NCBI GenBank assembly: GCA_026929865.2
Contig: CM049410.1
Coordinates: forward strand, 30,188,501-30,252,500
Length of the DNA: 64,000 nt
Reading direction: 5' to 3'
From: Hyperoplus lanceolatus
Taxonomy: Eukaryota > Chordata > Actinopteri > Uranoscopiformes > Ammodytidae
Each line of letters opens with the position of its first letter. Position 1 is the first letter of the stretch. Positions 36,991 to 46,370 of the stretch are shown here, one piece after another. The notes below the pieces were generated by a model that saw only the letters and a program-made list of their open reading frames with translations, made no database searches and was not told the origin of the DNA. Made by a program: the position numbers and the translations under genes.

Positions 36991-39240
36991 AATATGCATC
37001 TGACTAGGGTATGCAACCGGGCTTCAGGCGAGAACAACCGAGCCGCGGCGCGACACCGCCAGAATAATACAGCGGCGGTGCAAAACTATAGCGCCCACTG
37101 GCGAGCAAATTACAGTAGCCTGCACAGACGACAACCGTGTGTACAGCTAAATAACACAGGAAGGCGACTCTTGGAAACCCAAGACGCTCCCTGGCGAGCA
37201 ACCAACGTATGCAACCGGGCTTTAGGCGAGAGCAACCGAGCCTCGGTGCGACACCCATGGACATATAAGAAGGGCGATACCGTTAGAATAATACAGTGGC
37301 GGCGTACAACTACGCCCACTGGTGAGCAAGTTACAGTAACATGCTAGAATTTAGCCAAAAGTCGAGCCAGCTAAAATATGCATCCGACTAAGGCATGCAA
37401 CCGGGCCTCAGGCGAGAGCAACCGAGCCACGGTGCGACACCGCTAGAATAGCACAATGGCAGTGTAACCCTGCCGCCCACTGGCGAGCAAGTTACAGTAG
37501 GCTAGGCAATCGAGCTCTAGGCGAGAGCACACCCAAGCAACGACGCGACCTGTCGAGCCAATTAAAATATGTAATCCGAATAAGGTATGCAACCGGGCTT
37601 CAAGCGAGAGCAACCGAACCACGGTGCGACACCGCTAGAATAACACAGTGGCGGTGTAAACTATGCCGCCCAATGGCGAGAAAGTTACAGTAGGCTAGGC
37701 AATCGAGCTTTACGAGAGCGCACCCACACAGTTCAATTGAATTCAGTCTACTTAAGAAGGGGACAGTGCAAATCAATAAACCACATGATCATACATGGGT
37801 TAAAAAATGCTAGAATAGCCAAATGCTATTCTCCATCTGCAGTCCCCTGGCAGTGTCAGCGGCTCTTGGTGACGGCAACGACGTTCACTGGTGAGCAATT
37901 AAGTAGCCTATGCAGTCAGGCTAAGGCGTGAGCTACCGTGCAACACGGCTATAATAACACAGCGGCACAGACACGACACCCGTGCCGTGAAACTAAGCTG
38001 CCAACTGGCGACACACTACAGCAGCCTACACACGAGCAACAGTGTGACACGGCTAACATAACACGGTGAAGGCGATTTAGGAAACTAATTCGTCCACCGG
38101 CGAGCGATACAGCAGCGTACAGTGTATAACAGCATACCAGTGTGTGGCACGGCTCACCCACTGGTACGAGCAAATTAAGTAGCCTAACCGCTCTAGGCTA
38201 CTCACAATGCTACAAAGTACTGTGGCGGCGGCTTGGTACCCCCAAGCCGCTCGCTGTCGATTAAATCAAAGTAAGCAACCGGTCGGGGCGAACGTAGCAC
38301 CCGATCAACAGTGCAACAATGCTAGAAAGACAATACATTCGAGCATACAATTAGCAACCGGCTTAGCGAAAAACACACAAGCAACGGTGCGAACAACAGT
38401 GAAAGAGGCTTCTGACCCGAAGCCGCACCTGACGAGCAAATTAAGTAGCCTATGCTACAAAGTACTGTGGCGGCGGCTTGGTACCCCAAGCCGCTCGCTG
38501 TCGATTAAATCAGAGTAGGCAACCGGTCGGGGCGAACGTAGCACCCGATCAACAGTGCACAATGCTAGAAAGACAATACCTTCGAGCATACAATTAGCAA
38601 CCGGGCTAGCGAAACACACAAGCAACGGTGCGAACGAAAGAATAACACGGCGACTGTGAACCCAGCCGCCGCCTGATCTAATCAAACAAGCCTATGCAGT
38701 CAGGCTAAGGCGTGAGCTACCGTGCAACACGGCTATAATAACACAGCGGCACAGACACGACACCCGTGCCGTGAAACTAAGCTGCCAACTGGCGACACAC
38801 TACAGCAGCCTACACACGAGCAACAGTGTGACACGGCTAAATAACACGGTGAAGGCGATTTAGGAAACTAATTTGTTCACCGGCGAGCAATACAGCAGCA
38901 TACAGTGTATAACAGCATACTAGTGTGTGGCACGGCTCACCCACTGGTACGAGCAAATTAAGTAGCCTATGCAACCGCTCTAGGCTACTCACAATGCTAC
39001 AAAGTACTGTGGCGGCGGCTTGGTACCCCCAAGCCGCTCGCTGTCGATTAAATCAAAGTAAGCAACCGGTCGGGGCGAACGTAGCACCCGATCAACAGTG
39101 CAACAATGCTAGAAAGACAATACCTTCGAGCATACAATTAGCCACCGGGCTAGCGAAACACACAAGCAACGGTGCGAACGAAAGAATAACATGGCGACTG
39201 TGAACCCAGCCGCCGCCTGATCTAATCAAAGCAAGGTGGA
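36985..39240 (-). repeat. DIRS 5' leader made of complex tandem repeats
   Basis: GC-rich degenerate units repeat, with recurring GCAACCGGGCTTCAGGCGAG, GCGACACCGC, AATAACACAGTGGCGG and CACTGGCGAGCAA (for example near 37,014, 37,210, 37,398 and 37,588). The second half contains a larger duplication: about 37,914-38,640 matches about 38,694-39,200 over long stretches, a period near 780 bp. No coding motif is visible on either strand. On the coding strand this lies between the left ITR and gag, so it is an unusually long repetitive leader. Confidence 0.8.
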
Positions 39241-39460
39241 AAGGTGATATTAGCTTCCGCGGTAGCCTCGGGCTACGCGTAGCCTTCACACTTTACTCAC
39301 CCCTACCGGCCGCAGCCAAGTCGAACGAATTGCAAGTCGCAGCCCTTGGTGGTCGAAGTCAAATCGAAGCACCAACCCTTAGGTACGAGCTACTTGCGAC
39401 AAGCTAATGGTATATTAGCACACAACAATGTGTGCGACCTGCTTCCGCGAGAATATAGAA

Positions 39461-39606
39461 GGAACAGAACCTCTGGTGACTTCCGGAATATATAGACATT
39501 CCTGGAGTCACCCGGGTGTCACAGGTGACTTTGTTGGTATAAAGATCTCGACCTGCGCATGCGCGCAATGGAATATCCAGTGCTATAAGCACCGCCTCTG
39601 GCGGTC
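39461..39606 (-). repeat. DIRS inverted terminal repeat (left ITR on the coding strand)
   Basis: Reverse complement of 33,301-33,446 with no difference seen by eye. The outer unique extension 39,607-39,622 reads AGTAGGAACGAAATAG on plus and differs from the extension at the other end. Confidence 0.93.
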
Positions 39607-39625
39607 AGTAGGAACGAAATAGAAC

Positions 39626-41110
39626 AAAGACCTCTAGAGACGCGCTAGGGTTTCACATGAAAGTAATCAAATCAGTGCAAGAAACTATTATTAAACCGTT
39701 AACACACCTTTTTAACCTATCTTTTCAAACAGGCATTTTTCCTTCTAACATGAAAGTAGCAAAGGTTATACCATTACATAAGAATGGTGATGAACATTAA
39801 TTTACTAATTATAGACCAGTCTCACTTTTAACACAATTTTCTAAAATTCTGGAAAAGTTATTCAGCAATAGACTTGATGAATTCATTACTAAACATCAAC
39901 TTCTGTATGACAGTCAATTCGGCTTTAGAAAGAATCATTCCACCGCACTGGCCTTGGCTGAATCGGTAGAAATTATTAGTAATGCTATCGATCACAAATT
40001 GTACTCTATAGGAATTTTCTTAGACCTCAAAAAAGCATTCGACACTATTAATCATGACATCCTTCTTAATAAACTGGAGAATTATGGCATTCGAGGTTTG
40101 GCACATGACTGGGTCAGAAGTTATTTACATGACAGGAAACAATTTGTGAAATTAGGGGAGTTCACATCGACATGCTTAGATATTGTTTGTGGGGTCCCTC
40201 AGGGGTCAATCTTGGGGCCGAAATTATTCCTGCTTTATATAAATGACATATGTAAAGTGTCAAAAGTCTTAAGGTTAATTTTATTTGCTGACAACACAAA
40301 CATCTTCTATTCGGGGAAAGATCTGAATAATATGGTTGAGATCGTAAACATTGAATTGACTAAGTTACATGAGTGGTTAAACCGAAATAAGTTATCACTA
40401 AATTTAGAAAAAACTAAATTCATGATGTTTGGCAGGAGAGCATCAGATGTCGCTGTAAAAATCAAGGTAAATGGGATTGAAATTCAAAGGGTCAAGCAAC
40501 ACAAAGTCCTAGGGGTAATAATTGACGATAAATTAAGCTGGAAACCACAAGTTAGCCATCTCAGGGGCAAAATAGCCAGGAGTATTTCTATACTTTGGAA
40601 AGCACAACATTGTTTCAATCAAAAGGCCTTACTTGTATTATACTGGAGTTTAGTTTCCCCACATCTGCATTACTGTGCTGAAATATGGGGAAACACTTAC
40701 AAAGGTACATTGCACCCGTTGGAGATTCTTCAAAAGAAAGCAATACGAATTATTTACCAAGCCAATTACAGGGCACACACTAATAACTTTTTTATTGAAG
40801 GTAGAATTCTCAAATTACGTGATGTGGTAAATTACCACACAGTACAAATTATTTACAAGGCTTCAAAAAAAGCCTTCCAAACAGTTTACAAGTAATGTTT
40901 GAAGACAGAGAAGTTTTGCATGATTTAAGAAGAAAAGATAAATTCACTGAGAAAAATATACGGACCACACTTAAATCCTTTTCGATTTCTATAAAGGGTA
41001 TTAAGCTGTGGAATGGACTTGATGAAGTTGTCACAGGGAGTTGCAGTTTGCGCAATTTCAAAGCAAATTATGTTTCAAAAATTATTGAAAATTACAGACT
41101 AATAACCTGA
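39626..41110 (+). pseudogene. LINE ORF2, reverse transcriptase and C-terminus, lightly damaged
   Basis: It continues the frame of 32,503-33,260 directly after the DIRS insert. The RT motifs are in order: FTNYRPVSLL (about 39,801), FGFRKNHST (about 39,920), FLDLKKAFDTINHDILLNKL (about 40,014), GVPQGSILGP (about 40,190), LFADNTNIF (about 40,281-40,307) and KLSLNLEKTKFMMFG. Lesions are a TAA at 39,798-39,800, a frameshift in the A7 run at 40,865-40,871, after which the C-terminal 71 codons lie in another frame to 41,110, and an Asn codon AAC at 40,293-40,295 where the second catalytic Asp of the FADD box is expected. Polymerase activity should therefore be lost. Confidence 0.92.
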
Positions 41111-41414
41111 GCACAATGTCAATGTCACTTACATATCAATATTGTAAAGAATAATACAGGCCAGCTGTCAGACTTGTTTTTGAATACTTTTGCAGAAGTG
41201 TTTTGACTACCAGTTAAGAAATGGAACAGGCCAAATACAAGGCCACTTCACACTTTATACACTTGGCATTGTCACAGAGAAACTGAACTGTGCTGAACTG
41301 ATCTTAAAAGCTGAAGCAATTACATTAAAATTGATTGTGTATTGGACTGCAGATTCTTAAAAAAAAAAAATTTATGTGTATGTATGTGTATATATATGTA
41401 TATATATATATGTG

Positions 41415-41448
<34 letters not shown>

Positions 41449-41450
41449 TG

Positions 41451-41493
<43 letters not shown>

Positions 41494-41724
41494 CTATATA
41501 TAAAAAAAAAAAATGTTTTTTGTTTTATTTTTATTTTCTGTAACAGTAACTGTGTATCTGAATCCGAATTTGATGAAAATGGGGGCGGTACCTGATAAGC
41601 CTTTGGCTTCTTCCGTCTCCCTTCGGACAACACAAAGTATGATGTATGAATATTTTCAAGAGAAAATTGTGTATTGTGTGGAATTGTCCGAAAGAATAAT
41701 AAATAAATAAATAAATAAATAAAT
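41111..41724 (+). other. LINE 3' untranslated region with internal microsatellite and (AATA)n tail
   Basis: Non-coding sequence follows the ORF2 stop. About 41,373-41,492 is a TGTA/TA microsatellite between two A-rich runs. After it, unique sequence (about 41,520-41,695) leads into a run of AATA repeats ending exactly where the satellite resumes. Confidence 0.8.
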
Positions 41725-43818
41725 AGTTCACGACCCCATGAGGCCACACAAACAGTTTCAGGACATTCTGATATATAGTTTCAGAATAAAAGCCCACTAG
41801 ATATTGAAAATATGAGAGAAATTAGATATGATTTTGGATTCAATTTAAAAAAAAAACGCCCTGTTATTCCAGAGTCATTCCACTCCAGGGTCATAGTTCA
41901 CAACCCCATGAGGTCACCCAAGAAGTTTCAGGACATTCTGATGTGTAGTTTCAAAATAAAAGCCCACTAGATATTGAAAATATGAGAGAAATTAGATATG
42001 ATTTTGGATTCAATTAAAAAAAAAACGCCCTGTTATTCCAGAGTCATTCCACTCCAGGGTCATAGTTCACAACCCCATGAGGTCCCCCAAGAACTTTCAG
42101 GACATTCTGATGTGTAGTTTCAAAATAAAAGCCCACTAGATATTGAAAATATGAGAGAAATTAGATATGATTTTGGATTCAATTTTTTAAAAAAAGGCCC
42201 TGTTATTCCAGAGTCATTCCACTCCAGGGTCATAGTTCACGACCCCATGAGGTCACCCAAGAAGTTTCAGGACATTCTGATGTGTAGTTTCAAAATAAAA
42301 GCCCACTAGATATTGAAAATATGAGAGAAATTAGATATGATTTTGGATTAAATTTTTAAAAAAACGCCCTGTTATTCCAGAGTCATTCCACTCCAGGGTC
42401 ATAGTTCACGACCCCATGAGGCCACACAAAAAGTTTCAGGACATTCTGATGTGTAGTTTCAAAAAAAAATCCCACTAGATATTGAAAATATGAGAGAAAT
42501 TAGATATGATTTTGGATTCAATTTAAAAAAAAACGCCCTGTTATTCCAGAGTCATTCCACTGCAGGGTCATAATTCACAACCCCATGAGGTCACACAAGA
42601 AGATTCAGGACATTCTGATGTGTACTTTCAGGGTGACCTCATGGGGTGACCTCATGGGGTTGTGAACTTTGACCCTGGAGTTGAATGACTCTGGAATAAC
42701 AGGGCGTTTTTTTTAAATTGAACCCAAAATTATATCTATTTTTTCTCATATTTTCAATATCTAGTGGGCTTTTATTCTGAAACTACACATCAGAATGTCC
42801 TGAAACTTTGTGTTTGGCCTCATGGGGTCGTGAACTATGACCTTGGAGTGGAATTTTTCTGGAATAACAGGGCGTTTTTTTTTAATTGAATCCAAAATTA
42901 TATCTAATTTGTGTCATATTTTCAAAATTAGATATGATTTTGGATTCAATTAAAAAAAAAACGCCCTGTTATTTCAGAGTCATTCCACTCCAGGGTCATA
43001 GTTCACGACCCCATGAGGCCACACACAAAGTTTCAGGACATTCTGATGTGTAGTTTCAGAATAAAAGCCCACTAGATATTGAAAATATGAGAGAAATTAG
43101 ATATGATTTTGGATTCAATTAAAAAAAAAACGCCCTGTTATTCCAGAGTCATTCCACTCCAGGGTCATAGTTCACAACCCCATGAGGTCCCCCAAGAAGT
43201 TTCAGGACATTCTGATGTGTAGTTTCAAAATAAAAGCCCACTAGATATTGAAAATATGAGAGAAATTAGATATGATTTTGGATTCAATTTTTAAAAAAAC
43301 TCCCTGTTATTCCAGAGTCATTACACTCCAGGGTCATAGTTCACGACCCCATGAGGCCACACAGAAAGTTTCAGGACATTCTGATGTGTAGTTTCAGAAT
43401 AAAAGCCCACTAGATATTGAAAATATGAGAAAAATTAGATATGATTTTGGATTCAATTTAAAAAAAAATGCCCTGTTATTCCAGAGTCATTCCACTCCAG
43501 GGTCATAGTTCACAACCCCTTGAGGTCCCCCAAGAAGTTTCAGGACATTCTGATGTGTAGTTTCAAAATAAAAGCCCACTAGATATTGAAAATATGAGAG
43601 AAATTAGATATGATTTTGGATTCAATTTTTAAAAAAACTCCCTGTTATTCCAGAGTCATTCCACTCCAGGGTCATAGTTCACGACCCCATGAGGCCACAC
43701 ACAAAGTTTCAGGACATGCTGATGTGTAGTTTCAGAATAAAAGCCCACTAGATATTGAAAATATGAGAAAAATTAGATATGATTTTGGATTCAATTAAAA
43801 AAAAAACGCCCTGTTATT
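41725..43818 (+). repeat. Satellite array resumed after the LINE
   Basis: About 12 further monomers of the same A and B types, including an inverted block at 42,631-42,924. The array stops abruptly within a monomer at CCCTGTTATTCC, followed directly by the non-satellite text AAAATGCCTTTTCAGC. Confidence 0.95.
42631..42924 (-). repeat. Inverted satellite block in the distal array
   Basis: Same entry and exit junctions as the blocks in the main array, confirming that the arrays on both sides of the LINE were one array. Confidence 0.9.
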
Positions 43819-44337
43819 CCAAAATGCCTTTTCAGCGAGTTTTTACCAAGTATAAGACTAGAATATGTTTGTAAACCAAACTGTGGGCCCTTCTGCTGTA
43901 AACAACAACAGTGAAACAGTAACTTTTCAGGAAGCTTTCTAACTTCAAACAGTGTTCCAGGGATCACATTTTCCTGTGAGGAAAGTTTGTTTATTCAGTT
44001 ATGAGAATAAACCTTAGAAAATGTTTCACTTCTCTGACACACACAGAGTCACACACTGCAGCTTTAATATGTTTAAACCATGTTATTCATATAGTCACAA
44101 AGATCCAGTTTTTAGATATTTTTTATTGTTTTACATTCATTCATTTCAACAGGAACAAAGTGTGTGTGGAATGTCTGTCTCAGGAAGTCGCCTCTGCTGA
44201 TTTTCAGAGTAAAAGTCGCTTCTCGTCAGTTCTTCCAGCGGATTTGCTGAAAGAGAAGAAGAGAAGGTGTGATGTCATCAGTGAGGTCAGAGGGTTTTTT
44301 TTTCAATAAAACTTTATTGAAAAACAATATATACAAA
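43819..44337. repeat. Duplicated segment, copy 1 (first part)
   Basis: This segment of about 520 bp starts AATGCCTTTTCAGC and includes GTTCCAGGGATCACATTTTC and TGATGTCATCAGTGAGGTCA. It recurs at 48,838, 51,587 and, truncated, 53,197. This copy is interrupted by a TA-flanked element at 44,340 and continues at 45,464. The short frames in it are not supported as genes. Confidence 0.88.
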
Positions 44338-44339
44338 TA

Positions 44340-45463
44340 GGGGAAGGTGGGGTGATTTGTGCATTTTGGAAGTTGCAAAACCCCTTGTTTCTAGAAAACC
44401 GTGGAAGAAATTGGAAATGTGACCACATATTTAAGACGAGCCATCCATTTGACTCATCCTGTAAAGAAGGGAGACACAAGGAATAAGATATAAGCACATT
44501 TAAGCTCAAAAAACTGTGTTTTGCCTTTCAAAGTAAAATTTCCATGATCAAGGTTTTTTGATTATTGTGTCTGAACAATTATAGACACGTTTGAAAACAT
44601 TTGACACATGTTTTAGTGCTTTGGTATGCTACACTTTGAGTCTATATAGTTAGCACAATGTCAACCCTAAATTGCTGCATCATGCCTATTATCCAAAATT
44701 CTGGGGATGGGGTGATTTGTGCGCAAGGGCCTGGGTGAGTTATAAGTAAGTAAGTAAGTAAAATGTATTTATAAAAGCACATTTATGACAGTTTGCACTG
44801 TCCAAAGTGCTGTACATAGTGCATTCAGTAGGTAAACAATGAAGGTAAAATAACAATAACCAAAATAAAAGACGTAAAGCCCATACATCCACATAAACAC
44901 AGATAGTAGTGCAGAGGTAAGTAAGTAGTGCAGAGGTTAATGGGGAGGAAACACCAGGGTGTACATATGGGTTTTGAGCCTTGATTTAAAGGCAGAAATG
45001 TAGGGGGAATCACATTTGTCAGGTGGCAGTTGGTTCCACAAGCACGGAGCAACTAGTGCAAAGTACATTTCTGAGAGTTGTGCCAGTGGCATGGCTGTAT
45101 ACGCTGGTCACCAAAAGAAAGTGATAGTCTACAGTAGCTCAGGAGAGAGTGACATCTCAATTCCACTTAACGACACCACTGATGAGAGTTCAGATGGCCA
45201 GAAAGATGATGATGGTGACTTTGTCATTGTGACACAATGACGCACAAATCACCCCACGTAGTGGGGTGATTTGTGCGACAAGACAACTTTTTTTCCGAAA
45301 GCTATATTTCTTAAACAGTTTATTCCAGATCCAAAGTTTTTATTGCCAGGGATGCACAACATCCTGAAATATATGTACATATTTGAGTTGGAGACATAAC
45401 TGTCAAGGCCTCACTTTAAAATCACTTTGAGTAAAAAGCTGCACAAATCACCCCACCTTCCCC
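44340..45463. mobile_element. TA-flanked DNA transposon remnant with 24-bp TIRs (pogo/Tc1-mariner-like)
   Basis: Both ends carry GGGGAAGGTGGGGTGATTTG plus TGCA in inverted orientation, and TA flanks each side (44,338-44,339 and 45,464-45,465). The uninterrupted copy at about 49,350 shows a single TA at this place, proving the insertion. A TA duplication fits the Tc1/mariner/pogo group. Inside, 45,016-45,240 on plus encodes an acidic C-terminal tail ending DDDGDFVIVTQ, in the style of pogo-type transposase tails. The rest of a transposase is absent. About 44,745-45,060 looks like an antisense LINE/SINE 3' fragment. Confidence 0.82.
45241..45277. repeat. Perfect palindrome of the TIR motif inside the TA element
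   Basis: CGCACAAATCACCCCAC and GTGGGGTGATTTGTGCG face each other across GTA. Each arm is an inner part of the element's own terminal repeat, and a further single copy lies at about 44,706. These may be extra transposase-binding sites or the fused ends of two element copies. Confidence 0.85.
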
Positions 45464-45572
45464 TACAGACATTTGTATTAATGTCTCCGTAAGGAAATGT
45501 GTTATGCAGCAATAAAACACAAGTGGACACACATATACTACATACTCTCACACTTAAATGCATACTTAGATA
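45464..45572. repeat. Duplicated segment, copy 1 (middle part)
   Basis: It continues the host segment after the first TA element with CAGACATTTGTATTAATGTC and the start of a CATACTTAAATG minisatellite, then is cut by the second TA element. Confidence 0.8.
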
Positions 45573-45832
45573 GGGGAGAACGGGGTAATTTGTCACAATG
45601 GGTTGGTTGTCACAATCGTTATATCTCGGAACCAGAAGGTGCTGTCTGTGAAATGTTGGTATGTAAATATCCAGAATTGGGATCAGAGGTCACCTACATA
45701 GTCTTCCTTGGAGTTAGACTGCTGAATTTGAGGTGAGACGACTGTTTGTGTTTTTCATGTCAAATTTAAAATATTTAGCTCCTCAGTATTTTTCTTCTAG
45801 GCTTTTACACAATGGGTTTATAACAAAACACT

Positions 45833-46307
45833 GGTAACACTTTATAATAACTATCCGTTGTAACTCGTTAATAGATCATTAGTAAACTCTTAATTAATGA
45901 TTATTAATGATGTGTTAAGTGTTTGTTAGCAGTTTGTTAAGGATTTATAACAATGGTAGATAGTTAATAGCTTAATAATTGAATCAGTTCATCTGGGAGG
46001 TAATCCGAGATTAACTGATCACGTCACGTTCAAGTCCATGGCATGCACAGTGTGTATTGAGTTTATTTAAAAATATTTGAAAATGGGGCTGCCCTCAGTT
46101 GCCCATGCACTGTGTATAGTCTATAGCCTATTTCAGCCTCGTCCCAGATGAAATGATTCAATTATTAAGCTATTAACTATCTACCATTGTTATAAATCCT
46201 TAACAAACTGCTAACAAACACTTAACAAATCATTAATAATCATTAATTAAGAGTTTACTAATGATCTATTAACGAGTTACAACGGATAGTTATTATAAAG
46301 TGTTACC
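45833..46307. mobile_element. Palindromic MITE with 8-bp target duplication (hAT-like)
   Basis: The ends GGTAACACTTTATAATAACT and its reverse complement extend into inverted arms of about 170 bp around a short centre (about 46,010-46,130). AAAACACT occurs directly on both sides (45,825-45,832 and 46,308-46,315). An 8-bp duplication fits hAT elements. No coding capacity is present. The whole element can fold as one hairpin. Confidence 0.87.
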
Positions 46308-46370
46308 AAAACACTTGTTACCCATACAAAGTGTGACGGGTAAACTATAGTTTAGATTGTGGTTAGCAAG

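Larger units (their letters stand above)
33261..39622 (-). mobile_element. DIRS-type tyrosine-recombinase retrotransposon, decayed but with complete terminal structure
   Basis: Three features together identify a DIRS element. First, 146-bp inverted terminal repeats lie at 33,301-33,446 and 39,461-39,606, with short unique outer extensions. Second, an internal complementary region at 33,491-33,592 joins the complements of both outer ends across GTT. Third, minus-strand remnants of gag, RT and tyrosine recombinase follow in that order. AAC is present at both edges (33,258-33,260 and 39,623-39,625), with only one AAC expected in the LINE target, so there is no target duplication, as expected for recombinase-mediated integration. 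On the coding strand the left end is at 39,622 and the right end at 33,261. All reading frames are broken. A cut-and-paste DNA transposon is unlikely given the internal complementary region and the recombinase motifs. Confidence 0.88.
32502..41724 (+). mobile_element. 5'-truncated L2/Jockey-like LINE inserted in the satellite, split by a DIRS element
   Basis: The satellite is interrupted inside a monomer after GGGTCATAGTT and resumes at the same point at 41,725. TAGTT is present on both sides (32,497-32,501 and 41,725-41,729), a probable short target-site duplication. The element begins inside the endonuclease domain of ORF2, continues through the linker, is broken at 33,260 by the DIRS insertion, resumes at 39,626 with reverse transcriptase, and ends in an (AATA)n tail at about 41,695-41,724, as expected for a non-LTR retrotransposon. 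Without the DIRS insert it is about 2.9 kb. It carries few lesions and so is fairly young. The exact clade (L2, CR1 or Rex-like) cannot be fixed by eye. Confidence 0.9.

Noticed and set aside
33261-39622. Cut-and-paste DNA transposon with long TIRs
   Set aside because: There is no target duplication, an internal complementary region is present, and recombinase and RT motifs lie inside. These fit DIRS better.
44001-44309. A 102-codon plus frame in the duplicated segment, repeated at 49,019
   Set aside because: The copies diverge by indels that break the frame without compensation, and there is no motif or start context.
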